Shown: positions 23,173-33,936 of the stretch, piece after piece
Layout of the letters: the number at the start of each line of letters is the position of its first letter
How positions within the stretch are numbered: the first letter of the stretch is position 1
Source of the DNA: Harmonia axyridis
Lineage: Eukaryota; Arthropoda; Insecta; Coleoptera; Coccinellidae
Reading direction: 5' to 3'
DNA: 64,000 bases
NCBI RefSeq assembly: GCF_914767665.1
Contig: NC_059508.1
Coordinates: forward strand, 7,688,001 to 7,752,000
Position numbers and translations under genes: made by a program
Notes under the pieces: model-generated
What the model was told of the DNA's origin: nothing
The model's database searches: none
Seen by the model: the letters and a program-made list of their open reading frames with translations, nothing else

Positions 23173-24139
23173 TTAGGCCAATTGAAAAATCCCCGGTCTG
23201 ATGCACAGATGGCGGTGCTAGTGATAAATCCATATGATATTTAGTTAGTACCAACCTTCAAACGATACGTGTCAAAATTTGACAGCAGTCCGACCATTAT
23301 TCTGTGAGATATTGAGTTGTCAGTGTAGCTACTTTTATTTTTAGAAAAAGGATGGAAACAAATTTTGTGTGCTGATAAAATATTGTTTTTTGAGAGAAAA
23401 AATACAGTTGAATCAAAATCTTAGCTTGGTGGAGAGTTTCCGGGGTCTGCACCAGGAAAATCAACCATCATTGATTGGTATGCTAAGTTTAACCTTGGTG
23501 AAATGAGCACCGAAGTAAGCGAACGTAGTCGACGCCTAAAAGAGGCTGTCATCGACGAAAAAATCAAAAGAATTCACAAGATAATTTTGAATTACCGTAA
23601 AGTGAAGTTGATCGAGTTAACAGACATTGTGAAGATATCATCTGAACGTGTACTTCATATGATTCATGAATATTTGTACATCAGAAAGCTGTGTGCAAAC
23701 TGGGTGCCGCGCGAGATCACAATCGATCGAAAGTAACAACGTGCTAATGATTGTGATCAGTGTTTGAAGCTTTTTAAGTGCAATAAACCTGAATTTTTGC
23801 GTCGATATGTGACAATGGATGAAACATGGCTCCATCATTTCATTCCGAAGTCCAATCGACAGTCAGCTGAGTAGACTGCACACGATGAACCGAATCCAAA
23901 GCGAGGAAAAACACAACAGTCAGCTGGCAAGGTTACGGTATCAGTATTTTGGGATGCGCAAGGTATAATATTCATTGATTACCTCCAAAAGGGCCAGGAC
24001 ATCAACAGCGATTTTAATATAGCGTTATTGGATCTTTTGAAGGATGAAATCTTTCAAAAACGGCCCCATTTGAAGAAAAAAAAGGTGCGGATTCATCAAG
24101 ACAATGCGCCGTGTCACAAATCAATGAGAACAATGGCAA
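23173..24139 (+). pseudogene. Irritans-type mariner, 3'-truncated
   Basis: A mariner of the Himar-like (irritans) group begins after TA (23171-23172) with TTAGGCCAATTGAAAAATCC, the same end as the copy at 35200. The transposase starts near 23352. Readable blocks, in more than one frame, are SAPGKSTIIDWYAKF-like sequence near 23450, RLKEAVIDEKIKRIHK (23530-23575), KLCANWVPRE, MDETWLHHF with the first catalytic Asp (about 23815), VSVFWDAQGIIFIDYL and HQDNAPCHKS with the second Asp (about 24096). Stops include TAA after IDRK (23736) and TAG near 23872. Homology stops near 24139, so the third Asp, the C-terminus and the right terminal repeat are missing. Confidence 0.9.
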
Positions 24140-24780
24140 TTCTTCTTGGAATTTGCAGCTCATTATTTCTAATATTATTGTTTTCGAGAAATAAAATGAA
24201 CTCCTCAGAAATTTACACTCACTAAATGTTTTTGTCTGCGAGAATTCTTTGAAATGAGTAGAATGTGATGTTTTGATTAAATTTTCAATCAGGAATATTG
24301 AATTAACATCAAATAATCAAACGAATTTCATAGTTACACATTCAGAAAAATCGCTTGATTGAATATAATTTATTATCATTTCACTTTTCGCCAACAAAAT
24401 CCTATATTCTATAATCCTGCTTATTAATATTTCAAACAGAAATACTCACGTCATTTTCAATTTGTGTATGAATTATGAAAAATAATGGGTAATAATATCA
24501 CTATAATGATCTGAAACCTCCCTATTATTCATACTCGATTTTCCTTTCATCTATCGCTTTGAACGCTTCGAACATGACCTTGAGCATGACCCACTTCTGA
24601 TGTATTACACTTATTTTATGTATATTTCAGTTGATTATCGATTCGACTTCATCAATATTTATTTATTTCGCGTTCTGATGATTGAAACCATAAGTAGGCG
24701 CTTGATATGGTTTTGACAAAGACTATCTGTACAAAAAATTGAATAAAAGACGCAGGCTATTCAAATGTTTTTTCAAAAAT
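24140..24780. other. No gene seen
   Basis: AT-rich DNA between a truncated mariner and a Penelope-like element. No motif, tandem array or terminal repeat was noticed. Confidence 0.3.
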
Positions 24781-24788
24781 ATAAAACA

Positions 24789-24826
24789 AACGTTTCGGGC
24801 TGCACCCTTCCTCAATGTCTAAACAA
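24789..24826 (-). ncRNA. Possible decayed hammerhead-ribozyme motif
   Basis: On the minus strand the 3' region contains TTGAGGA, a short stem GGG-TGCAG-CCC, then GAAAC. In a hammerhead the conserved core is CUGAUGA, stem II, GAAA. Here GAAAC is intact and stem II can pair, but CUGAUGA is altered at two of seven positions. Penelope-like elements are known to carry hammerhead motifs in their terminal repeats, and the position fits. Self-cleavage by this copy is unlikely; I did not fold stems I and III with confidence. Confidence 0.35.
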
Positions 24827-25189
24827 ACAATAATAAATTACAAACATCATATATAATAAACAAACAGATAGAGGTTCATTACCTTTTTGAGTGATATAAA
24901 TTATACTTATTCTAACACTTAGTCTGGAAATCAAAACATCAGCGTCAACTTGTCACCTTGTGTTGTCGAATACTGAATTTCACGAGCATCAAATGTTAGA
25001 ATCTGTTTTATTCTTTTTATTTTTAATTTGTATTACGTTTTTTTTTCTGTATCAATGTCGAATGAATTTTGTTAAGTCCCTTTATGTCTGTTTTATCATT
25101 TATTGAATTCTGATTTTGCTCAATACAAATCATTTCAAGGAATTCTCTGGTCTTTTTGTTTTTTTCCTCTTCTTATATTTTCGTTTCCT

Positions 25190-25963
25190 CGAAATTAAAT
25201 GTGTGATCATTTTCTACGATGTGTTTGTAGAGGGCTGTCTGCGTTTTTGAGTATTTGCGGCCCTTTATTCTGTCACATAATTTTTGCTGGGTTTGTCCTA
25301 TGTACACTCCACTGCATTCATTGCATTTTATTTCATAAATAACGTGTTATTTCTGATTATTGGGTATTTTTGATTTTAATTTCGAAAATAATTGCTGGAC
25401 TTGTATGAATGGCTTGTGTGCAATATTTAAGTTTGGGTATGATTTTATTATATTTTCAATTTTCTCAGATAATTCCGCTATATATGGTAATGGTATATAT
25501 GTTGTTGGTTCCTTTGTTATGATGGAGTTATTTAATGTGTTGTAGAATCTATATGTACGTTGTTTCATCAACCTTTTTATTAGTTTGTATGGATAATTAT
25601 TTTTGATCAGTTAGGATGTTATTTGATTTAGTATGTGATCGGTCTATAAGTTGGTGAAGTGAGTTTGATAGCTCGATCTATGTAATTAACTGCTACTGCC
25701 TTTATTTGTCTGATGTTATGTGTTGAATTGTAATCAAGTATTCTGTCCGAGTTTATGGTTTTTCTTAACATTCTGATTTTCATTGAGTTATTTTCTCTGA
25801 TGACAGTGATATCTAGAAAGTTGATTTGTTTATCCATTTCAGGTTCTAAGGTGAACTTTAGTTTATCATGAAAATTATTCAAGTCATCAATTATCTCATT
25901 AATTTGATCTTCTGATGTTATTATCAGATTAATTAAATTAATGGGATAAATAAGTTTCAACAA
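25190..25963 (-). pseudogene. Penelope RT C-terminus plus GIY-YIG endonuclease
   Basis: Reading from 25963, the RT palm/thumb segment shows EDQINEIIDDLNNFHDKL, then INFLDITVIR and RKTINSDRILDYNSTH, a typical Penelope sequence after the catalytic box. A frameshift near 25600-25625 leads to YPYKLIKRLMKQRTYRFYN and, in frame 25347-25571, IAELSEKIENII and FIQVQQLFSKLKSKIP. A single in-frame TAA (near 25345) separates this from the endonuclease. That domain continues in the same frame as HVIYEIKCNECSGVYIGQTQ, which carries the Tyr-Ile-Gly core, then TALYKHIVENDHTF. The RT catalytic Asp residues are lost. This is clearly a relic; the class is quite secure. Confidence 0.82.
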
Positions 25964-27060
25964 ATAATATGTACAGTTACTCCCGGGACACCCTGTATAA
26001 CTCCATTCTAGTCCTACTGGTTAATAATGACAAATGTAGACTGATTATTTCGCTGAAATCCCAAAAGTAAATGGATTAATCACATTGGGTATTCTCGAAC
26101 GAATTCCGAACTTTGTCCTAGTCATATCCAATTTATTACCTTACTTCTGGCCGTGTTGTTTGGTCCAGCGTCAATTTTCATTATTTGTTGGGAAATCGTG
26201 TCTGGAATCACAGAGTCACCCCTGGAGTATATGTCTTCATTCGGAATTGATTGTTTTGCTCCAATGAAGCGTTATCGGTTTCCGTTATTGACAATTTTTA
26301 TCTGGCATAAGCGCAACGGTAGAATTTTCGAACAATTTTGTTAATGGCTCTCACGAGATTGGAAAATAAAAGATGAAATTGATTTCTCCTGACATTACTG
26401 GACATCACTTCCGTTGAACGTAAAGCGACTGAGGCAGGATTGGAAACGAGTCATAACGTTCAATAAATAGTTTGTACATTTTTGTGTTTCAATAAGGGTG
26501 TAAAATAAGTGAGCATATTTATATTTTGAATTTTCAAAATGTTAAATCTGAAGAAGTGAACAATTGTTATTTATATAAACAAAAATTCAAATTAAAAATC
26601 ATTCAAATTCGGTTCGAATTAGTTTCCATAAAGACGAAGTTTATCCAATATTCGAAACTACACTGAGAGAAGTGTTTATTTGATATTATCGAAAATGCAT
26701 AATAGTTAATAAATCATTTATTGGATATATATACAAACAAATATTAATTTCATGGAAATAAATAATTTATTTGAAATCCCACCAATAATCATCATTTATT
26801 ATTAAACTTCATTTACGCATAACTTATATTGATAATGCTGAAGAAATATCCATTTGAAGGAAATAAATATAGTTGAGGTTGATATATCATTGAGTAATAA
26901 TTAATAAATCTTATTCATATGTAATATGTATCCATGCTGAACAAAAAAAATATTTCAATTCAGTAATGGTTAACGTATTTCTTAGATAATTATTTTGGTT
27001 GTTTCTATTAATTAACAGATTGTTAGGGTCTGAGGGGTACCGTTTGCCAAATTAGGTAAT
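25964..27060. other. No gene seen
   Basis: Very AT-rich DNA. A GGGACACCCTGTA phrase near 25984-25996 resembles the outer ends of arthropod MITEs, but no partner end was found. Frames at 26085-26344 have no known motif. Confidence 0.3.
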
Positions 27061-27074
27061 TTTTTAGAGTTCAT

Positions 27075-27152
27075 ATTAAGGGTATCCGGATTTGAACCCT
27101 AGTCATCTTGATCGCATCTGTTCCCCCCAACCACTGTTCTGCCAACATCACT
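27075..27152 (-). repeat. tRNA-like head of a SINE
   Basis: On the minus strand a perfect RNA polymerase III B box (GGTTCAAATCC, within 27086-27099) lies about 31 bases downstream of an A-box-like sequence TGGCAGAACAGTGG (27131-27144). This spacing is that of a tRNA gene. The acceptor stem does not close around it, so it is not a functional tRNA. The sequence downstream of the B box continues without a CCA-like end. Most likely it is the promoter head of a tRNA-derived SINE or an old tRNA pseudogene. Confidence 0.5.
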
Positions 27153-27159
27153 AATAACT

Positions 27160-28262
27160 ATGCAGGTACAAACGATCTAAACCTAAACCCAAAATTCAGT
27201 ACAGATGTGCTAAGCGGCGTTCAATAAGCCCATAGTAACACAAATTTTATGTTTACAAAGGAAATTCAAATCAAAAGAAAAGTTCAAGGACAGATCCTTC
27301 AAGGACATGTGCTTCTCTTTGAGGGATGTGTCCTTAAAGTTTTCCACAGAATTATGTTAGTTTGTTAATTATTAATAAATCCTATATTCTGAGTAAATAA
27401 ATTATTGAATTCTTGTAAGAGTATTTATAAATAGCAAATGTTCGTTAACTACCAGTTGAAAATTTGTTGATAATGAATTTATGTTATTTGTGGAGATAAC
27501 GTGAGTCCATATTAATTATTTATAACCGAAATATATCAAATATTATAAGATACCTTGTGAACAAATATTTTATTGATAAACTTTTTTGAATGCATAATTT
27601 AACCATTAATGATTATATTAAATATAATTCTGCTGTAATAGTTGTGAATAAATAACCTCCAAAAGAGTGCTTTATTAATAAAAAAATATGGATTTTTCTC
27701 AGAGTGCTAAATAAAAAGTCAAAAAGTCAACTATCTGGGTATAATACTGATCATGACATTCACATCTACAGAGCATATAAAAGTAGAAATTGTTGAAACG
27801 ACAGTTGCAGTAAGTCGGCTTTCGAGCTAATAGGCAGAAAAAGCCATATGAACATGAAAAGCTGACAATAATCGACTGCATGAAGATATACAATAAAGGA
27901 AACCTACATCAGGAAATACAGCCAATAGATAACGTCTATAAAAGCAGTGCAAAAGATGAAAATGGGATGAATAGTGTAGTATATCCAAAGTCACTCGAAC
28001 TAGTCCGCTTGGCCAGAGGAACCTTTGAAAATGATACAGCGATCCGCTAAATACCGGAATTTATTTGAAAGTAATGTTATTCAATCAATTCACTGACCCC
28101 AAATAGATTTCTGGAAACTTAGACAACCCTCGTATGATCGAAATATTCTGGCTTCCTCCAAAGGAATTCGAATAAACTATACCAGATGAGGAATTTCATT
28201 ATTCATCATGAGCTCACTGAAGATGCTAAAAAAATAAAACTAAAAAAACGCTCTAAAGTCAA
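27160..28262. other. No gene seen
   Basis: AT-rich sequence with no recognised coding frame or terminal repeats. A phrase AAGGACA near 27288-27335 repeats in both orientations but is too short to call. Confidence 0.3.
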
Positions 28263-28981
28263 ATGTTTCTAAACCCAAAATCAAGCAAACACAATTTACG
28301 CTTAGCGGACGGACAAATTCTAGGAAGGCATCTGAATTCTACGAGCAGAGATAGATCATGTGACAGATACCAACAAATATGCCGGGAATCTTACATCAGC
28401 AGGTGGAATCTAGTGGGATATTCGATTTCGAATTTCGATTTTGAAACGGTCATCGATGACCGTCTCAGTGCATTGAACTTCGTGAATCACTTGGAAAAAA
28501 AGTCCTCCAAATGGTATACTGATGAGTCAAAATCAGAAAGAGGCACAAGTTTTGGAGTATATGGGCCTGAAACGAGGATCTCTAGATCCCTGGGAAGTGA
28601 GACCTCTATCTTGCAAACCCTGACACTAGCTGCCTATACTTGCGCCCAAGAGTGCCTCAAAAAAACCTCAAAGGGGTGAGTATTTACATCACTACGGCGA
28701 GGCCCCTGGAATCATATAGCCAGGGGTCTCAACTGATATGGGAGATCCGTATTACCATAAAGCACCTGGCCAGAGGGAGTAAAGTAACTCTACCATGGGT
28801 ACCGGGGCATTGTGATATTGAAGGAAACGAAAAAGCCGATGAACTTGCCAAAAGGTCATCAAGGTTAACACCTGTTGGTCCCGAGCACTCGTGTGGGCTT
28901 GGAAAAAACAACATAACGCATCGGTCGAACAATGGGAGTGGGATAATAGAAAAACCCTCTGGAGAAACACTCCGGGTCTTG
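28263..28981 (+). pseudogene. LINE RNase H domain, left part
   Basis: C-terminal part of a LINE that carries an RNase H domain (I or R1-like group). RNase H removes element RNA during cDNA synthesis. In frame 28263-28679 the domain begins KWYTDESKSERGTSFGVYG with the first catalytic Asp, then SETSILQTLTLAAYTCAQEC, where the usual Glu after QT is replaced. After a frameshift near 28660, frame 28640-29035 shows LIWEIRITIKHLARGSKV and WVPGHCDIEGNEKADELAKR with the last catalytic Asp. The second Asp block is scrambled. The LINE is interrupted at 28981 by an RTE-like insertion and resumes at 29871. Confidence 0.85.
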
Positions 28982-29870
28982 ATTTCTTCTTCTTTCTGTG
29001 CCGTCTTCTACCGAAGGTTGGCGACGATCATGTGATAGGTTTCTCTGTTCTGCGCCGCGTGAAATATAGTTGAAGTTTCTGATACTTGGAACCACTTACG
29101 CAAGTTTTTCATACAGGATTGTTTCTTTCTGTCCAATCCTCTTCTTCCTTCTATCTTCCCCTCCATGATAAGTTGCAATAGACCATACTTGCCACCACGA
29201 AACACATGGCCCAGGTAGGATGCTTTCTTTCCCCAACAGTTGCGAGCAATTCTAGATATTCATTCATTCTTCTCAGTGCCGCATTGGTCACCCTTTCAGT
29301 CCATGGTGTTCTCAGTATTCGTCTATATAGCTATATTTCAAGGGCCTCTAATTTTCTCATCTTTGTCAGCTTTAACGTTCACCCTTCCACACCATAAAGC
29401 AACTTAGAGAGCACGTAGCATTTCGTAACTCTCCTTCGGGTTTCGGTTACTCAAGAGCTTTCTCATTTTTATGAACGTTGATCTTGCAATCTCAATTCTG
29501 ATCTTAATATCTAAATCAGGGTCCCATCCATCATTTATTGTGTATCCTAAATACTTATAGCGGTGTACTCTCTCGATGGATTCAGTTTCTATTTGCAGAT
29601 TGATATTTTGGATATTCCTCTTGCTAATCACAATAAATTTGGTTTTCCCTCTGTTGATCTTAAGTTCAAAATGGTCACTTACTGTAGTTATTCTATTGAG
29701 CATCATCTGTGAGTCTTCATTACTACCCGCAAGCAAGACCATATCATCTGCAAAACGTAGATTACTGATTGGTAGCCCATTAATTTTGATGCCTTTATTA
29801 TGTTTCTCCAGTGCCTCCACAAAGATTTCCTCAGAGTACAAATGCAACAGCAGTGGTGAAAGGATGCAAA
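28982..29870 (-). mobile_element. RTE-like LINE nested in another LINE
   Basis: An 889-bp minus-strand LINE fragment inserted in the RNase H LINE. It is flanked by GGGTCTTG at 28974-28981 and 29871-29878, an 8-bp target duplication. Removing the insert and one repeat restores a continuous host LINE frame (NTPGLAQAKKFMVHLPTF). The insert runs from a 5' break inside RT to a short 3' tail of TTC-rich sequence. This defines the order of insertion: the RNase H LINE first, the RTE-like element later. Confidence 0.88.
29000..29869 (-). pseudogene. RTE-type reverse transcriptase C-terminal half
   Basis: The upstream frame (29404 to the insertion edge near 29870) shows LYSEEIFVEALEKHNKGIKI, NLRFADDMVLLAG with the catalytic Asp pair, KINRGKTKFIVIS, HRYKYLGYTIND and RIEIARSTFIKMRKLL. 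A second segment (29206-29400, broken frame) gives LEALEIWLYRRILRTPW-like sequence. The last frame (29008-29205) gives GLLQLIMEGKIEGRRGLDRK and TYHMIVANLR at the C-terminus. Only the second half of RT and the C-terminal domain remain, with at least two frame breaks. The FADD box is intact, but the protein cannot be produced whole. Confidence 0.87.
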
Positions 29871-30303
29871 GGGTCTTGCTCAGGCAAAGAAATTCATGGT
29901 GCATTTACCGACCTTTATCAGGAAGCTTCTGAAGCTACCACGAGCTGAACTTCGGATAATGGTGATTTTGCTGACAGAATACTGTCGGTGCAAATTACTT
30001 TTCCACCGCATGGGTCAGCAGATGAAATCAGCAGGCTCTCTGGAAAGGAAGTAGAAACAGCCGAACAAATAGTATGCAAATGTCCGTGACTGACTGAACC
30101 ACTCACTTGGGAAAGTCAGTTCTGGATACTCACGAAGTAATAACCAGGACTTCTAAGAATATCGTCGGTTTCGTTAACCGTATCGACGGCCTCCCTGGGT
30201 TTGTATGAATGGGAAGGGTTAAGCACAAAAGATCGAATCGGTCGCAGTTCTCGGAAAGCTAACAGAGCCGCAACGACCCCGATTCAGTGAATAATAATAA
30301 TAA
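29871..30303 (+). pseudogene. RNase H LINE, right part and 3' tail
   Basis: Continuation of the LINE interrupted at 28981. It resumes with AQAKKFMVHLPTF and KLPRAELRIMVILLTEYCRC, then a region corresponding to the C-terminal zinc-knuckle domain (ETAEQIVCKCP, about 30051-30085) in changing frames with stops. Non-coding sequence follows, ending in a TAA repeat (30288-30303), the usual tail of this LINE group. No function remains. Confidence 0.8.
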
Positions 30304-30924
30304 TAAAAGGGGTAGTCTAGTGTGAAATTGATATTGGCGGAAGCATGGAGTCCCACCTCTTCAAGGATTTCCACTACAACAAAAAATGCCTGTTATCCAG
30401 CTTTCCGTTTGAGTTGAGAACCAAGGAAGTTTCAGAATCTTCTTGCATAACGTCTAGTATTCTGGAGGGGGAATTATTTGTTGGTTGTTACGTGCTGGAG
30501 AGAGAAGATCGCTCATTTTTGGAATCATGACTACAAACTTTCATTCCTTTTGTTTAATATACGTGAGTAATGTCTGGCACTAACATTTTTAAGTTTCAAC
30601 GAATATCGTTGCGGTAAAGTGAAAACGAGATCTGTTAGAACAATTTTAATTCCTGATTCCGCATAAACGGCGTATGTTCCAGGTTTAGGATTTCAATGGA
30701 ATAGGGAAGTGAAAGGGAAACGGTCTAAGCAATGTCAATTACAATAACCTCAAATCTGCTTTACCTCCAGGCACCATTTCGACATAATAGTAATTAGAGA
30801 GTTGTATGTTTGCGGTCGGCTAACCTAGTAAAACTTCATGTACGACAACAATAGGGAATGCGCACCATTTCGAATGAGGAAAGGGTCTGTCGCTTGCAGG
30901 ACAGATATTTAGAAACTCGTAATA
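30304..30924. other. Unassigned stretch with a 61-codon frame
   Basis: Between a LINE tail and a mariner. A plus-strand frame at 30345-30530 (starting MESHLFKDF, ending DRSFLES) has a less AT-biased composition than the surroundings but no known motif, and I see no splice or promoter evidence. I do not call it a gene. Confidence 0.3.
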
Positions 30925-32466
30925 AGAGGTCAATTGAAAAGTCCCCGCTCTACCATAGTAAAACACATGTTTTTGGAAAAATTCGATTTTTTTATTCAAT
31001 ATAGTAGCCTTCGAGGGTGATACAGCGATTATACCGATCTTCCAACTTTTCGATACCATTTTTGTAGTACGATTTGTTTTTCGCTTTAAAATAGGCCTCA
31101 GTTTCGACGATTACTTCTTCATTGGCGCTAAATTTCTTTTCAGCGAGCATTCTTTTGAGGTCTGAAAATAGGAAAAAGTCGCTGGTGGTTAGATCTGGCG
31201 AATACGGTGGATGCAGTAGCAATTCGAAGCCCAATTCATGCAAATTTGCCATTATTTTCATTGATTTTATTATTCAACATAGTTCCCTTCGAGAGCGATA
31301 CAGATACACAATCTTCCAACTTTTCGATATCATTTTTGTAGTACGATTTTGAAGCGAATGAAAACTTTCACTTCAAAATAGGCCTCAGTTTCGGCGACTA
31401 CTTCTTCATTGGCACTGAATTTCTTTACAGCGTGCATTCTTTTGAGGTCTGATAACAGGAAAAAGTCGCTGGTGGTTAGATCTGGCGAATACGGTGGATG
31501 CAGAACCAATTCGAAGCCGAATTCATGCAACTTTGCAATTATTTTCATTGATTTGTTACACGGCGCATTGTCTTGATGGAACACCACCTTTCCTTTTCTT
31601 CAAATGGGGCCGTTTTTCAACGATTTCATCCTTCAAAAAATCCAATAACGCTATGTAATATTCACTGTTTATGGTCTGGCTCTTTTGCAGGTAATCAATG
31701 AATATTATACGTTGCGCATCCTAGAATACAGTTGCCATAACCTTGCCAGTTGACTGTTTTCCTCGATTTGGATTCGGTTCATCGTGTGCAGTCCACTCAG
31801 CTGACTGTCGATTAGTCTCCGGAGTGAAATGATGCAGCCATGTTTCATCCATTGTCACATATCGACACTAAAATTCGGGTTTATTGCACTTAACTAGCTC
31901 CAAACACTGCTCAGAATCATCAACACGTTGTTGATCTTGATTGATTGTGAGCTCACGCGGCTCCCATTTTGCGTACAGCTTTTTCATGCACAAATATTCG
32001 TAAATGATATGATGTACACGTTCAGATGATATCTTCACAATGTCTGCTATCTCGATCATCTTCACTTAATGGTCATTCAAAATTATTTTGTGAACTTTTT
32101 GATTTTTTCGTCGGTGACCGCCTGTTCTGAGTGTCCACTGCGTTCACCGACTTCGGTACTCAGTTCACCACGTTTAGACTTAGCCTACCAATCAATGATG
32201 GTTGATTTTCCTGGTGCAGACCCCGGAAACTCTTCATCAAGCCAAGATTTTTCTTCAACTGTATTTTTTCCCTTGAAAAAGCAATATTTATTAGCACACG
32301 AAATCCTTTTTTTGTCTTCATTTTTTTTTTCAAATAACAAAAGTAGCCACACTCACAACGGACTGCTGTAAAATTGTTACACGTATCGTTTGAAGGTTGG
32401 TACTAACTAAAAATCATATAGCACCGCCATCTGTGTATCAGACCGGGGATTTCTCAATTGGCCTTA
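30925..32466 (-). mobile_element. Irritans-type mariner with duplicated 3' part
   Basis: A mariner with both ends: left AGAGGTCAATTGAAAAGTCC from 30925 and right, read inward, TAAGGCCAATTGAGAAATCC to 32466, flanked by TA on the right (32467-32468) and a TA at 30923-30924. At 1542 bp it is longer than the usual 1.3 kb because about 280 bp of the C-terminal coding region is repeated in tandem (about 30988-31262 and 31263-31557). Confidence 0.88.
30990..32320 (-). pseudogene. Mariner transposase with C-terminal duplication
   Basis: Decayed DD34D transposase of the Himar-like group. From the N-terminus (near 32320), recognisable blocks are GKSTIID near 32195, KMIEIADIVKISSERVHHII (31985-32060), KLYAKWEPRELTI, a first-Asp block MDETWLHHF near 31840, and FHQDNAPCNKSMKIIAKLHE with the second Asp (31530-31585). 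PPYSPDLTTSDFFLLSDLKR with the third Asp follows. The sequence then repeats MKIMANLHELGFELLLHPPY, TTSDFFLFSDLKRMLAEKKF and KNGIEKLEDRYNRCI in frame 30992-31261. The two C-terminal copies differ at many sites, so the duplication is old or one copy came from another mariner. Many frame breaks preclude function. Confidence 0.88.
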
Positions 32467-32468
32467 TA

Positions 32469-33341
32469 CCACTTCAAGTCAGTGGAATTGGGAACAACTT
32501 GAATTTTTGCATGATCTATTTGATGACCAATTTGTCAGTTTGATCTGTGTTCCGAATTTTGAGCCATGAATGGTTTCAAAGGTTTCCAAATTCTAATCTG
32601 TTCCTCTGTGAACACGAAAACTTGAAATTTAAAAAATAGGCTCATATATCGTTCCGTAAATATGACCTTTCGAAATTTTGTTATCGTGTAAATTTCAAAG
32701 CTACATGTAGGAGATTTTCTTCTTGTCTAAGGGTGATGTAAAGGCCGCGTATTAATAGTTTATTCACACTATGTACAGTACTCAAAGAGAATTGAATGTG
32801 CAGCCACAGAATGCGTCTATTGAAATTTTGTCTTAACATTATAATATTCAGTCTACTAATTAACCGTCTGAGCGTTTAATTATTCAACTAGATCCATCTA
32901 TTCTCTATCGTTGAATACCACCCTCTCTAATATGTATCCTATTCTCAAGAGTCTCAAGTACTTTTTCCCCTTACGTCCCGTTTCCTAGCTCCAGAAACTG
33001 TCTGGTCCATCATGCTATGTTCGATCGTGTATTGTATTGTATTCTAACGTCAAAAGCGTATTATTCAATTGATCCCACATACAATATGTCCGATAGAGTA
33101 GAAACTTTGCACTTGGATGTAGACTGAGAATAGAAAGCCTCGTGCAGAATTTCATTTTTATCAGGAAAAGTAATTGAAGTGTATACATTGTTAGGTTTTT
33201 GGTTGTTGATAATATCATTTTTGTAGCTTTTTGTAAATTTCACTTATCTCTGTTTTTTTTCTCTTTCTCTACAGTTGTATTATGGATAATTTTCAGTTAG
33301 AGTTTATAGGTTTAATGTACCCCAACTCTGTAATTTTGTTA
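32469..33341. other. No gene seen
   Basis: AT-rich DNA between a mariner and a TAA repeat. Frames at 33015-33243 have no known motif. Confidence 0.3.
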
Positions 33342-33370
33342 AATAATAATAATAATAATAATAATAATAT
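33342..33370. repeat. AAT microsatellite, 5' flank of R4/Dong-like LINE
   Basis: About nine AAT/TAA units immediately before the first recognisable base of an endonuclease-type LINE. The 3' end of that LINE is again followed by TAATAATGATAAT near 35088-35101, so the element appears to sit inside a TAA repeat. Confidence 0.88.
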
Positions 33371-33379
33371 CGATCGATC

Positions 33380-33936
33380 CAATTACAATAAACTTTCTGA
33401 AGTATGCAATGTGCAACTGGAGAACGAATATCGAACTCTCTACGGCGAACATAACTACTAAAGAGATTCCAATAAAAAGGGGAATTTTCCAAGGAGATTC
33501 ATTGAGTCCCTTATGGTTCTGCTTGGCGCTGAACCCCCTTTCTAAACAACTGAATGCTACTGAAAAAGGTTTCAATGTTAAAGGAAATAGAAATACCATT
33601 GCACTCAATCATTTGCTATACATGGATGACCTAAAACTTATAACAGGCAACAAAAACCACTTGCAAATTATGGTCAAACTAGTGGAAAATTTTTCGAAAG
33701 ACGTGGGGATGAAATTCGGATTGGACAAGTGTCGTACGATTAGCGTAGTGCGTGGAAAAATCCAAGATGAACCGATAGCTCTCTCCAATGGACAGGAGAT
33801 AGAAGCAATGAAATCGGACGATTTTTATAAATACTTAGGAATGAAACAAAACCGACGAAAGCACACAAGCACCATCCGAAAAGTAGCATTGAGAGGACGA
33901 CACTGCCGAGGAATAAAGGAGGCAGAGGTCTGCTAG
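33380..33936 (+). pseudogene. R4/Dong-like reverse transcriptase core
   Basis: The open frame enters RT at TFLKYAMCNWRTNIEL, then shows IKRGIFQGDSLSPLWFCLAL (33472-33531), the catalytic LLYMDDLKL (about 33616-33642), FGLDKCRTISVVRGK and YKYLGMKQ (33829-33852). The LLYMDD box and the GIFQGD version of the QG motif distinguish this clade from jockey-like RTs. After YKYLGMKQ homology jumps into the region that precedes the C-terminal domain, while this frame runs on as RRKHTSTIRK to a stop at 33936. About 60 codons of the thumb seem deleted, with a frameshift. Proximal RT motifs are lost through 5' truncation. Confidence 0.82.

Larger units (their letters stand above)
24781..25963 (-). mobile_element. 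Penelope-like retroelement, 5'-truncated
   Basis: Minus-strand remnant of a Penelope-like element, a class that pairs a telomerase-related reverse transcriptase with a GIY-YIG endonuclease. The RT C-terminal part lies at 25571-25963, GIY-YIG at about 25190-25350 and 3' non-coding sequence down to 24781. The 5' break is near 25935-25963, just after the expected RT catalytic box. The 3' non-coding end carries a conserved Penelope-type phrase, described separately. Confidence 0.8.

Noticed and set aside
27080..27152. Functional tRNA gene
   Set aside because: A and B boxes are present, but the acceptor stem does not pair and no 3' end fits.
30345..30530. 61-codon ORF as a small gene
   Set aside because: Composition is slightly gene-like, but there is no motif, promoter or conservation evidence within the window.
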